NCBI GenBank assembly: GCA_944326175.1
Contig: CALVCY010000140.1
Span: 1-5,763 of the forward strand
DNA: 5,763 bases
Direction: 5' to 3'
Origin: an uncultured Erysipelotrichaceae bacterium
GTDB lineage: Bacteria > Bacillota_I > Bacilli_A > Erysipelotrichales > Erysipelotrichaceae
The notes beneath the pieces are model-generated. The model was not told the origin of the DNA. It ran no database searches and worked only from the letters and a program-made list of their open reading frames with translations. Shown one piece after another: positions 1 through 5,763 of the stretch (within the stretch, counting starts at the first letter, position 1; each line of letters starts with the position of its first letter). Made by a program: the position numbers and the translations under genes.

Positions 1-765
1 CGTAATTATGGATTGGAACGGGCCAAAGGGGAATTCGTTTTATTCTTTGACAGCGATGATGCGTTGGATCCCAAGTGTTTGCAATATTGTTTCACCGCCA
101 TGAAGCGGGATCATCTGGATATGGTCATTTTTGATTACAACCAAAACTGGGCCCAGGAGAACCGCAAGGAAGTGATATCCAACAAATATCCGGAAGGTAC
201 GGTGACTTCTCTTGGCAAAGACCATGCATTGATGACTAAAATCGCGAATGCGGCCTGGAATAAGATGTATCGGCGTAATTTATTCATGACCACCGGGATC
301 CGTTATCCCAAAGGCCACATTTATGAAGATTTAGGGACCACCTATCGCTTGTTGTATCATGCCAACCGGGTGGGGTTTATCCGCACACCGTTATATGATT
401 ACACCGTTGATCGTAGTGGTAACATCACCTCCTCAATCAATTTGGAAAAGTGCAAAGATGTGCTCTATGAAGCCAAACTCAACAGTGATTACTACCAGAA
501 ACTGGGAGTATTCGAAACCTATTATGAAGAATTGAAATACTTAATCGGCATCAATATCATGGAAACGCTGCGCAAATGCATCCAGCTTCCTTACGATGCC
601 AGTGTGGCGGATTTTGTGGATGCGTGCTTTGATTATCTGAAACAAAATTATACGGAGTTTCCAAGCTGTATCTATGATCTGACCATCCGTAAAGATGATT
701 GGATCTATACGAATCGTTATATTCTCAAGGCGTATTTGATGTTGCGCAATAAGATCAAGGGGTAA
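1..765 (+). CDS. Family 2 glycosyltransferase, 5'-truncated
   Basis: C-terminal 254 residues of an inverting GT-A glycosyltransferase that likely adds a sugar from a nucleotide-sugar donor to a lipid-linked glycan at the inner membrane face. Reading is open from base 1 and begins RNYG, the end of the ARNxG motif of GT2 enzymes, so the nucleotide-binding N-terminus (VDDGS region) lies outside the window. By alignment with the intact paralogue at 1796-2743, about 74 residues are missing. Visible motifs are the metal-binding DSDD (window residues 17-20), AWNKMY (85-90) and YEDL (108-111), whose Asp is the likely catalytic base. A helical, Tyr-rich C-terminal domain follows, resembling that of the third glycosyltransferase. 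The next gene starts 5 bases after the stop, and AAGGGG at 757-762, inside this gene, is its ribosome binding site. Donor and acceptor sugars cannot be read from sequence. The family call is firm; the role in surface glycan synthesis is inferred from the neighbours. Confidence 0.93.
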   Translation, partial: RNYGLERAKGEFVLFFDSDDALDPKCLQYCFTAMKRDHLDMVIFDYNQNWAQENRKEVISNKYPEGTVTSLGKDHALMTKIANAAWNKMYRRNLFMTTGIRYPKGHIYEDLGTTYRLLYHANRVGFIRTPLYDYTVDRSGNITSSINLEKCKDVLYEAKLNSDYYQKLGVFETYYEELKYLIGINIMETLRKCIQLPYDASVADFVDACFDYLKQNYTEFPSCIYDLTIRKDDWIYTNRYILKAYLMLRNKIKG

Positions 766-770
766 ATGGT

Positions 771-1793
771 ATGACCAGTTTAATCAGTATCGTGGTACCG
801 ATCTATCATGTCAAAGATTATTTAACGGATTGTTTTGATTCATTATTGGATCAGGATTTTGATGGGTATACCATTATGGCCATCAATGACGATTCACCGT
901 ATGGGGAACAAGAAATCATCGATGATTATAGTAATAAGTATCCAGCATTGATCCATGGTTATACCAAAGAAAATGGTGGTTATGGATCTGTGCTTCAATA
1001 CGCGATCGAACATATGGATACCCCATACTTTATCGTCTGTGATCCCGATGATACGTTACAAAAAGATGCATTGCGCACATTATACGATGGTTTGACCAAG
1101 GCCAACGCCGATATCGCTGTTGCCTGTAAATACTATGTTTATTCCGGCAGTGATGAAACAACCTATCATCCGGTGGTGAATACCGATTATTTCAAGATCA
1201 ATGACGGTGATATCGGCGTGGCCGATACCATCACCATGGATCCGTTTTATTTCATGGATCCATCCCCCCATGCTAAATTGTATAAGACGGAATTATTGAA
1301 GGGGTGTGAATTCCCCACCAAAATCAGTTATACCGACAATCTGTTGTATTACTATGGTTTGACCAGAGCTAAGCGTGTGGTGTATCTGTCCAAGGGATTA
1401 TCCAATTATCTGATCGATCGTCCCGACAATTCCATGAGCCACGCCACTAAACCGGCAGCGATCGATGCAAATCTGAGTGTTTTTGTTTCCATTTTGCGTC
1501 AATGCGACCATCCCCATAATGCCGGCATGTTCTATTATCGGATGTTTGAATCGCTGAAATGGTTGTTTGAACAGATATCGACCATGGATGGCGATAGTGA
1601 TGCCAAACATGCCAAAGCCATGAGTCTTTACAGTGGGTTCAAATTATTGTGTGATCATTATGATCAAATCAAACCCTACTATACCAAATACAGCAAAGCC
1701 CGTTTCTTTCAAAAATATCGGGAAACAGGCGTATTATCCGGTTCCTATAAAGCATATGTGAACTGGGTCAACCATGTCTATCCGGAAAAATAA
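771..1793 (+). CDS. Divergent family 2 glycosyltransferase
   Basis: Complete 340-residue protein with a GT2 N-terminus: SIVVPIYHVKDYL at residues 6-18 is the usual first strand and helix. The next motifs depart from the norm. INDDSPYGEQ (39-48) replaces VDDGSxDxS, NGGYGSVLQYAI (68-79) replaces NGGxSxARNxG, and DPDD (91-94) replaces DSDD while keeping the metal-binding acidic residues. SPHAKLYKTELL (165-176) corresponds to the AWNKxY block of its neighbours, and YTDN (187-190) to YED, so only the Asp of that pair is retained. The rest is a Tyr-rich helical tail. The start is supported by AAGGGG 8 bases upstream. It lies 5 bases after one glycosyltransferase and 2 bases before another, so it is part of the same operon. 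It probably transfers a sugar during glycan assembly, with a donor preference that may differ from the other two. Substrate unknown. Confidence 0.9.
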   Translation: MTSLISIVVPIYHVKDYLTDCFDSLLDQDFDGYTIMAINDDSPYGEQEIIDDYSNKYPALIHGYTKENGGYGSVLQYAIEHMDTPYFIVCDPDDTLQKDALRTLYDGLTKANADIAVACKYYVYSGSDETTYHPVVNTDYFKINDGDIGVADTITMDPFYFMDPSPHAKLYKTELLKGCEFPTKISYTDNLLYYYGLTRAKRVVYLSKGLSNYLIDRPDNSMSHATKPAAIDANLSVFVSILRQCDHPHNAGMFYYRMFESLKWLFEQISTMDGDSDAKHAKAMSLYSGFKLLCDHYDQIKPYYTKYSKARFFQKYRETGVLSGSYKAYVNWVNHVYPEK

Positions 1794-1795
1794 CC

Positions 1796-2743
1796 ATGAA
1801 GCAGCCTGATCTGACCATCATCATCCCGGTTTATAACGTACGGGATTATATCCTGGATTGTGCACGGAGTCTGTTGGAACAGACCTATCGTGATTTTTAC
1901 TGTATTTTCGTCGATGATGGCTGCAGGGATGATTCCATTGCTTTACTGGAACCCGTGATCAAAGATGATCCCCGTTTTACCATCCTGCATAAACGAAACG
2001 GTGGTTTGTCCGATGCCCGCAATTATGCCTTTGATCATATCCACACCCCGTATGTCACTTTTTTGGATAGTGATGATTGGATCGAATCCAATCACTATCA
2101 AATGATGATGGATATGATCCATCACGGATATGATGTGGTCGTCTGTGATGTGCAATATAAATATGAGGATGATCCAACCAAAGACTTCCGTATGAAGGGG
2201 TTAAGTCCATGGCCGTGTATCGATGAGAACCATCGTGGGATCCTTTCTCCCATGTTTGCTTGGAACAAGATCTATGCATCCCATTGGTTTACCCAAGATG
2301 GATTGAAATATCCTAAAGGGTTATGGTATGAAGATCTTCCGGTATCCACTTTGATTTTTGCCACTGCCAAAAAAATCGGTTATTGCGACCAAGTAGCCGT
2401 CAATTATCGTCAACGAAAAGGCAGTATCATGTCCAATACCAGCGGAAAACGCTTATATGAGATCTTCACCATATTGGAAATGGTTCGAACCACCTTCAAA
2501 AACCATGGTCTGTATTCATCCTACTATTCTGAGTTAGAATATCTGCACATCGAGCATCTGCGCCTTTACGGCATGTTCCGTTTCTTACGCAGCGATAATG
2601 CCGATGATCTTTACCACAAAAGCGATGCGTTACTCAACCAAGAGTTTCCCAATTATCGCCAAAACCCCTACTTATCCAATCTGCCGTTAAAATATCGGCT
2701 GTTTATCCGCCATACGGCATTGCTTAAAGGATTGATTCATTAA
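1796..2743 (+). CDS. Family 2 glycosyltransferase
   Basis: Complete 315-residue inverting glycosyltransferase with a canonical GT2 motif series: TIIIPVYNVRDYI (7-19), VDDGC (39-43, Cys in place of the common Ser), NGGLSDARNYA (68-78), DSDD (91-94, metal and nucleotide-sugar binding), AWNKIY (155-160), YEDL (178-181, likely catalytic base) and RKGSIMSN (207-214). The C-terminal 100 residues are helical, with a YYSELEYL segment (243-250) matching YYEELKYL in the first glycosyltransferase, so these two look like paralogues. There is no signal peptide or clear membrane span, so it is expected to be cytoplasmic or peripheral at the membrane. The start lies 2 bases after the preceding stop with only a weak GGA-type ribosome binding site (around 1784-1786), suggesting translational coupling. 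It probably extends the same lipid-linked saccharide. Sugar specificity is unknown. Confidence 0.94.
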   Translation: MKQPDLTIIIPVYNVRDYILDCARSLLEQTYRDFYCIFVDDGCRDDSIALLEPVIKDDPRFTILHKRNGGLSDARNYAFDHIHTPYVTFLDSDDWIESNHYQMMMDMIHHGYDVVVCDVQYKYEDDPTKDFRMKGLSPWPCIDENHRGILSPMFAWNKIYASHWFTQDGLKYPKGLWYEDLPVSTLIFATAKKIGYCDQVAVNYRQRKGSIMSNTSGKRLYEIFTILEMVRTTFKNHGLYSSYYSELEYLHIEHLRLYGMFRFLRSDNADDLYHKSDALLNQEFPNYRQNPYLSNLPLKYRLFIRHTALLKGLIH

Positions 2744-4258
2744 ATGCGTACCCGTTATACCTTCTACAACTTTTTGGTTTCGTTAATCACATCCGTGATC
2801 CTGCCCATCGTCGGCATGCTGAAGATCCGGATGTTTATTGACGTATACGGGCAAGCGCTGAATGGATTGCAATTGACCATCGTCAATGTGATCACATTTT
2901 TGAATATCTGTGAGATCGCCTATTCCCTGGCGTTTCGGCAGTTATTGTTCAAACCACTGGCCAATGATGATCGCGCATCCGTATTGAAGATCTATTATGG
3001 TGCCCGAAAAATATTCAAGATCACCGGTACATTAGTGATCGCATTGGGCATCATCGTGGCATTCTTCTTTCCCTTATTTTCGGATTCACCGTTAAATTAT
3101 GGGGAAACCGTATTCATGTTCATCGTTTTCCTTTTGCCTTATGGTCTTTCGTATTATCTGATGGGGCCTAATTTTGTGATCATTGCCGATCAGAAAGAAT
3201 ACAAGATCAATATATGGATCCAAACCATTGCCATATTGCGCATGGTGGCGATGGTCGTGGTGATTTATTTAAGGTTGCCGTATTATGTGGTCTTCTTTAT
3301 TGAAGGCGGACAGGTATTATTGGCAAACGTTGTGGCTTACAAGGTGGCGTTGAAGCAATATCCTTGGTTGAACCAGAAATGCGATGATCATGATCGATCA
3401 TTCCTTCATAATGCCAAATATACGATCATCCAGCGTCTGTCCACATTGGCAACGACCAATACGGACAACATCGTGATCGCGATGTTTATGGGCTACAACG
3501 CCGTCTCCATTTTCGGCAATTATTCCTATTTGACCAATGCGGTTTCCAAGATCATCCAAAGTGCCATCACCTCGCCGATCAATTCTTTCGGCAACCTGTT
3601 CAATGATGCGAAAAGTGATGCGTATTCGGTCTTTACTGAATATTTCAATTTTGCGGTATTGATCGCTTCGATCATTTCCATCTGTGTGTTTGTGGCCATG
3701 CCGCAGTTTGTGTTTTTATGGCTAAGACGACCGGATGAGTATCTGGTCACAGTACCCATCGCGTTACTTTTTGCATTGAATCTGTTTTACATGACCATGC
3801 GGGAAACGGTGATCATCACCCGCGATTCCAATGGATTGTTCGTCGATGCCAAAGTCAATGCGTATGTTCAAGCGATCGTCAAAGTGATTTTGACCATCGT
3901 ACTGATCATCCCGTTTGGTTTTGTCGGGGTGTTGTTGGCCACATTTTTGACCAACTGGGTGGTGGACTTTCTGTATAATCCGGTATTGGTTTATCGCAAA
4001 GTCTTCCATGCCACACCATTAAAGTATTACAAGATGGTGGGGATCCGTTTATTGATCGCCGCCGGGATCACAGTAGTGGCTTACATCGGCTGGCAGCCAT
4101 TTGGTGAATTTGCGCAAAGCGGATTCGTTCCATTTTTGATCTGTTGCGTGGGACTTGGAAGCTTTGTTTTGATCAGTGCGGTGATGGTATATGCCATTTG
4201 CTTCAAGAGTTTTCGCAATTTGTTCGTGCGCATGCGCTTATTATTGTTCAAGCGTTGA
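2744..4258 (+). CDS. Wzx-like polysaccharide flippase (MOP superfamily)
   Basis: Complete 504-residue polytopic membrane protein, the usual length for MOP-superfamily polysaccharide exporters. By eye there are about 12-14 hydrophobic spans, roughly at 10-27, 41-63, 93-112, 121-147, 157-176, 180-200, 238-277 (probably two), 300-327, 335-355, 376-392, 395-412, 431-450 and 461-487, with a basic tail RMRLLLFKR. The segment TNTDNIVIAMFMG (238-250) followed by VSIFGNYSYL resembles the conserved middle of Bacillota oligosaccharide flippases. The expected role is to turn a lipid-linked saccharide from the inner to the outer membrane face. Its ATG directly abuts the TAA of the third glycosyltransferase (zero-base gap), with AAAGGA about 12 bases upstream inside that gene, so coupled translation is likely. 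It is the last gene of the glycan operon. The superfamily call is strong; the exact cargo is unknown. A teichoic-acid-like or glycolipid cargo is as possible as a capsule repeat unit. Confidence 0.88.
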   Translation: MRTRYTFYNFLVSLITSVILPIVGMLKIRMFIDVYGQALNGLQLTIVNVITFLNICEIAYSLAFRQLLFKPLANDDRASVLKIYYGARKIFKITGTLVIALGIIVAFFFPLFSDSPLNYGETVFMFIVFLLPYGLSYYLMGPNFVIIADQKEYKINIWIQTIAILRMVAMVVVIYLRLPYYVVFFIEGGQVLLANVVAYKVALKQYPWLNQKCDDHDRSFLHNAKYTIIQRLSTLATTNTDNIVIAMFMGYNAVSIFGNYSYLTNAVSKIIQSAITSPINSFGNLFNDAKSDAYSVFTEYFNFAVLIASIISICVFVAMPQFVFLWLRRPDEYLVTVPIALLFALNLFYMTMRETVIITRDSNGLFVDAKVNAYVQAIVKVILTIVLIIPFGFVGVLLATFLTNWVVDFLYNPVLVYRKVFHATPLKYYKMVGIRLLIAAGITVVAYIGWQPFGEFAQSGFVPFLICCVGLGSFVLISAVMVYAICFKSFRNLFVRMRLLLFKR

Positions 4259-4283
4259 GCCGATTCTTAGTGGTAGTGGATCA

Positions 4284-4302
4284 TTCATGGTTCAACCATG
4301 AA
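4284..4302. repeat. Perfect 19-base palindrome
   Basis: TTCATGGTT and AACCATGAA are exact reverse complements separated by a single C at 4293. It forms the inner stem of the hairpin described above. Such a tight dyad in DNA could also bind a dimeric regulator. Its centre lies about 52 bases upstream of the inferred transcription start of the epimerase gene, where an activator or repressor could sit. No regulator gene is present in the window to pair with it. Confidence 0.8.
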
Positions 4303-4316
4303 AGTAACCGCTACCA
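4302..4316. promoter_or_regulatory. cre-like site (CcpA operator candidate)
   Basis: AAGTAACCGCTACCA fits the Bacillus cre consensus WTGNAANCGNWNNCW at 9 of 10 defined positions; the only mismatch is A for T at the second base. Against the stricter TGWAANCGNTNWCA form it has two mismatches. Its CG centre (4309-4310) lies about 23 bases before the -10 hexamer, overlapping where the -35 element would be, so bound CcpA would be expected to block RNA polymerase. That fits catabolite repression of the sugar genes downstream. It overlaps the 3' arm of the hairpin, so the match could partly reflect that structure. Confidence 0.4.
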
Positions 4317-4329
4317 TTTTGATTTTCAG

Positions 4330-4338
4330 TGGTAGAAT
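4330..4338 (+). promoter_or_regulatory. Extended -10 promoter for the epimerase-nagB unit
   Basis: TGG followed by TAGAAT gives an extended -10 element (TGn) with a hexamer one base off TATAAT. At a 17-base spacing the -35 position (4310-4315) reads GCTACC, a poor match, which an extended -10 can compensate. The transcription start would fall near 4345, leaving a leader of roughly 19 bases that contains the ribosome binding site. It lies just downstream of the putative terminator, as expected for an independent second transcription unit. Confidence 0.5.
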
Positions 4339-4347
4339 AGCAGGCGT

Positions 4348-4352
4348 AGGAG
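4348..4352 (+). promoter_or_regulatory. Ribosome binding site that fixes the epimerase start
   Basis: AGGAG lies 11 bases before the ATG at 4364. No comparable site precedes the in-frame ATG at 4298, which sits inside the palindrome and upstream of the promoter. This supports 4364 as the true start. Confidence 0.75.
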
Positions 4353-4363
4353 CTAAAACGCAG

Positions 4364-5206
4364 ATGATTACGTTAGAAAATGAAATTTTAAAAGTGAGTT
4401 TTACCATGATCAGTGCGCAGATCACTTCCGCCATCCGCAAAGATAACGGTTATGAGTACGTCCATGATGGAAAAGTCGGATGGGCACAACAGAACCCGAT
4501 TTTGTTTCCGATGGTCTGCTCCACCTTTAATGGCAAACAGCTGTTTGATGGCAAAGTTTATGAGATGGGCAAGCATGGAGTCGTTCGTCACGCCAACATG
4601 GATGTGGTGGAAGCGGATGAAAACCATGTGGTATTCGAATTGAGCGATAATGAAGACCGGTTGAAACAATATCCCTATCATTTCTGTTTAAGAGTGACCT
4701 ATACACTGCAGGGTGATACCATCCATATCGATTATGTGATCTCCAATCGGGATGGTAAGACCATGCCATTCCAGTTTGGTTTGCATCCAGCCTGGCACTG
4801 TCCCTTAAAAGCCGGTCAGTCATTCAGTGATTATCATCTGGAATTTGAACAGGAAGAACATGCCAAATCCTTGATCGGTGAATGTGATTTGGATGGTACG
4901 ACCATACCATTAAGCTATGACATCTTCAAAAAAGCCCCAACAGTGCTGTATACGGGTTTAAAAAGCAAGAAGGTGAGTCTGAGCGATGGAACAAACGGCG
5001 TGAGCGTCAACTTTGAAAAATTCCCGTGGATCGCTTTCTGGACACCCGGTGAATCCCCATTTTTATGCATCGAACCGTGGGTCGGACATGGTGATTTAAA
5101 TGAAGATCCCAATCAGCCCATGGTGGAATTTGCATCCCGTGATGCCACACTCTCCTTAAAACCGGGAGAAGCCTGGGGCATCGATATCGATTATCGATTG
5201 TTCTAA
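4364..5206 (+). CDS. Aldose 1-epimerase family protein, LacX type
   Basis: Complete 280-residue cytoplasmic protein of the galactose-mutarotase fold, closest in pattern to the Lactococcus LacX subgroup. These enzymes interconvert alpha and beta anomers of aldoses so that kinases or other enzymes can use them. The opening MITLENEILKVSF, then NPILFPMV (44-51), KHGVVR (70-75) and GLHPAWHCP (139-147), are family signatures. His141 in HPAW is the likely general acid and Glu237 in CIEPW the likely general base. The length matches the family. The start at 4364 is preferred over the in-frame ATG at 4298, because the N-terminal motif begins at 4364 and AGGAG precedes it; the extra 22 residues would be read from the hairpin and promoter region. 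The nagB gene follows after 21 bases, suggesting a shared transcript for amino-sugar or hexose use. True substrate unknown: glucose, galactose, an amino sugar or a sugar phosphate are all possible. Confidence 0.9.
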   Translation: MITLENEILKVSFTMISAQITSAIRKDNGYEYVHDGKVGWAQQNPILFPMVCSTFNGKQLFDGKVYEMGKHGVVRHANMDVVEADENHVVFELSDNEDRLKQYPYHFCLRVTYTLQGDTIHIDYVISNRDGKTMPFQFGLHPAWHCPLKAGQSFSDYHLEFEQEEHAKSLIGECDLDGTTIPLSYDIFKKAPTVLYTGLKSKKVSLSDGTNGVSVNFEKFPWIAFWTPGESPFLCIEPWVGHGDLNEDPNQPMVEFASRDATLSLKPGEAWGIDIDYRLF

Positions 5207-5214
5207 AACGAGAC

Positions 5215-5222
5215 AAAGGAGG
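5215..5222 (+). promoter_or_regulatory. Strong ribosome binding site of nagB
   Basis: AAAGGAGG, a near-perfect complement of the 16S rRNA 3' end, lies 5 bases before the ATG at 5228. It is the strongest ribosome binding site in the window, consistent with high expression of a catabolic enzyme, and it fixes the nagB start. Confidence 0.9.
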
Positions 5223-5227
5223 TAATT

Positions 5228-5763
5228 ATGAAAGTCATCGTTGTAGATAATTATGACCAGATTTCCGATGAGGCATTCAAGGTCATGAAATCCGTGCTGG
5301 ACAGCAAGGAAAATCCCGTGCTCGGTCTGGCAACCGGATCCAGCCCGGTTGGTCTATACCAGCGCATGGTCAAGGATCACAAGGAAAACGGCACGTCCTA
5401 TGCCAATGTATTGACATTCAACTTGGATGAATATGTCGGTTTACCGAAACATCATTCCCAATCCTATTACACTTTCATGCATGAAAATCTGTTCAACGGT
5501 GTCGAGATCCCGGAAGCCAATCCCCATGTACCTTTAGGGGATACCGATGATCTGGAAAAAGCCTGCAAAGACTATGAAGCCAGCATGGACGGCCATCATG
5601 TCGATATCCAGTTATTGGGGATCGGTGCCAATGGCCACATCGGATTCAATGAACCGGGTACACCGTTTGATACGCTGACCCACATCGTGACCTTGAAGGA
5701 AAAAACCCGCAAGGATAACGCCCGTTTCTTTGATCCCTTAGGCGAAGAAGTTCCGACCCAGGC
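5228..5763 (+). CDS. nagB: Glucosamine-6-phosphate deaminase, 3'-truncated
   Basis: The first 178 codons of NagB, open to the window end; at the family length of about 240-266 residues roughly a quarter to a third is missing. The enzyme converts glucosamine-6-phosphate to fructose-6-phosphate and ammonia in the cytoplasm, feeding N-acetylglucosamine or sialic-acid-derived sugars into glycolysis. Motifs in order: MKVIVVDNYD start, GLATGSSPVGLY (33-44, phosphate binding), FNLDEYVGL (64-72; Asp67 corresponds to the E. coli general base Asp72), HHSQSYYTFM (75-84), and GIGANGHIGFNEPG (131-144; His137 and Glu142 match E. coli His143 and Glu148). Asn135 stands where E. coli has Asp141, a substitution normal in Bacillota NagB. 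It lies 21 bases after the epimerase gene with no terminator between them, so the two are probably co-transcribed. A nagA partner is not visible and may lie elsewhere. Confidence 0.96.
   Translation, partial: MKVIVVDNYDQISDEAFKVMKSVLDSKENPVLGLATGSSPVGLYQRMVKDHKENGTSYANVLTFNLDEYVGLPKHHSQSYYTFMHENLFNGVEIPEANPHVPLGDTDDLEKACKDYEASMDGHHVDIQLLGIGANGHIGFNEPGTPFDTLTHIVTLKEKTRKDNARFFDPLGEEVPTQ

Larger units (their letters stand above)
4269..4326 (+). terminator. Two-tier hairpin with T-rich tail, probable terminator
   Basis: Ten bases after the flippase stop, AGTGGTAGTGG (4269-4279) can pair with CCGCTACCATT (4308-4318): 11 pairs, two of them G-U. Inside, after a small internal loop (ATCA opposite AGTAA), TTCATGG (4284-4290) pairs with CCATGAA (4296-4302) around a TTCAA loop. 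The 3' side runs into TTTTGATTTT (4317-4326). Position at the operon end and the T-rich stretch on this side only suggest a rho-independent terminator for + strand transcription. It is not textbook: the T run is interrupted by GA and the stem is AT-containing with an internal loop. An operator role for the palindrome is the main alternative. Confidence 0.55.

Noticed and set aside
13..765. TTG at 13 as the start of the first glycosyltransferase
   Set aside because: The frame is open to base 1 and the codons before it encode RNYG of the conserved ARNxG motif, so the gene runs in from outside the window.
4269..4302. NagR/DasR-type (dre) operator built on TGGT...ACCA
   Set aside because: The spacing is one base short and the GTnTAnAC core is absent, so the resemblance is too weak to call.
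4144..4335. 63-residue + strand open frame across the flippase end and junction
   Set aside because: It is mostly out of frame within the flippase gene, has no recognisable motif and ends inside the promoter.
4298..4363. Longer epimerase reading from the upstream in-frame ATG (22 extra residues)
   Set aside because: That ATG lies within the palindrome, lacks a ribosome binding site and is upstream of the inferred promoter; the family N-terminus begins at the ATG at 4364.
4388..5216. Several antisense open frames of 65-98 residues across the epimerase gene
   Set aside because: Their low-complexity His/Arg-rich products and complete overlap with a well-supported gene mark them as shadows; no promoters or ribosome binding sites were seen.
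5627..5635. Asn in place of the E. coli Asp141 in NagB as a sign of inactivation
   Set aside because: The GANGH/GSNGH form is normal in Bacillota NagB and the other catalytic residues (Asp67, His137, Glu142) are present.

Overview
The window looks like chromosomal DNA from a low- to mid-GC Bacillota (Firmicutes). GC is in the low-to-mid 40s in the lines I sampled by eye. Supporting signs are Shine-Dalgarno sites such as AAAGGAGG, a Firmicutes-style NagB (GANGH rather than the enterobacterial GNDGH), a LacX-type aldose epimerase, an extended -10 promoter and a cre-like sequence. I cannot name the genus; a gut or oral Erysipelotrichales-like lineage is only a guess. All six genes are on the + strand and coding density is very high.

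Region 1 (1-4258) is the 3' part of a surface-glycan assembly operon. It holds three family 2 glycosyltransferases in a row (the first truncated by the window edge), then a 504-residue multi-spanning MOP-superfamily (Wzx-like) flippase. The gaps between genes are 5, 2 and 0 bases, so the four genes are almost certainly co-transcribed and probably translationally coupled. Inferred scheme: the glycosyltransferases extend a lipid-linked saccharide on the inner face of the membrane and the flippase turns it outward. No polymerase, ligase or priming transferase is visible, so the final product (capsule, teichoic-acid-like polymer or glycolipid) cannot be decided.

Region 2 (4259-4363) is a 105-base junction packed with signals. 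It has a long two-tier hairpin containing a perfect 19-base palindrome, followed by a T-rich stretch (probable terminator of the glycan operon). It also has a sequence close to the CcpA cre consensus, an extended -10 promoter (TGG-TAGAAT) and an AGGAG ribosome binding site.

Region 3 (4364-5763) is a second transcription unit for sugar catabolism: a LacX-type aldose 1-epimerase, then after 21 bases the 5' two thirds of nagB (glucosamine-6-phosphate deaminase), cut by the window end. NagB releases fructose-6-phosphate and ammonia from amino sugars, and the epimerase would supply the usable sugar anomer. A cre-like site over the promoter would fit carbon catabolite repression of such genes. The genes are of recognisable families; the most unusual items are the compact regulatory junction and the second glycosyltransferase, whose usual GT2 motifs are altered.
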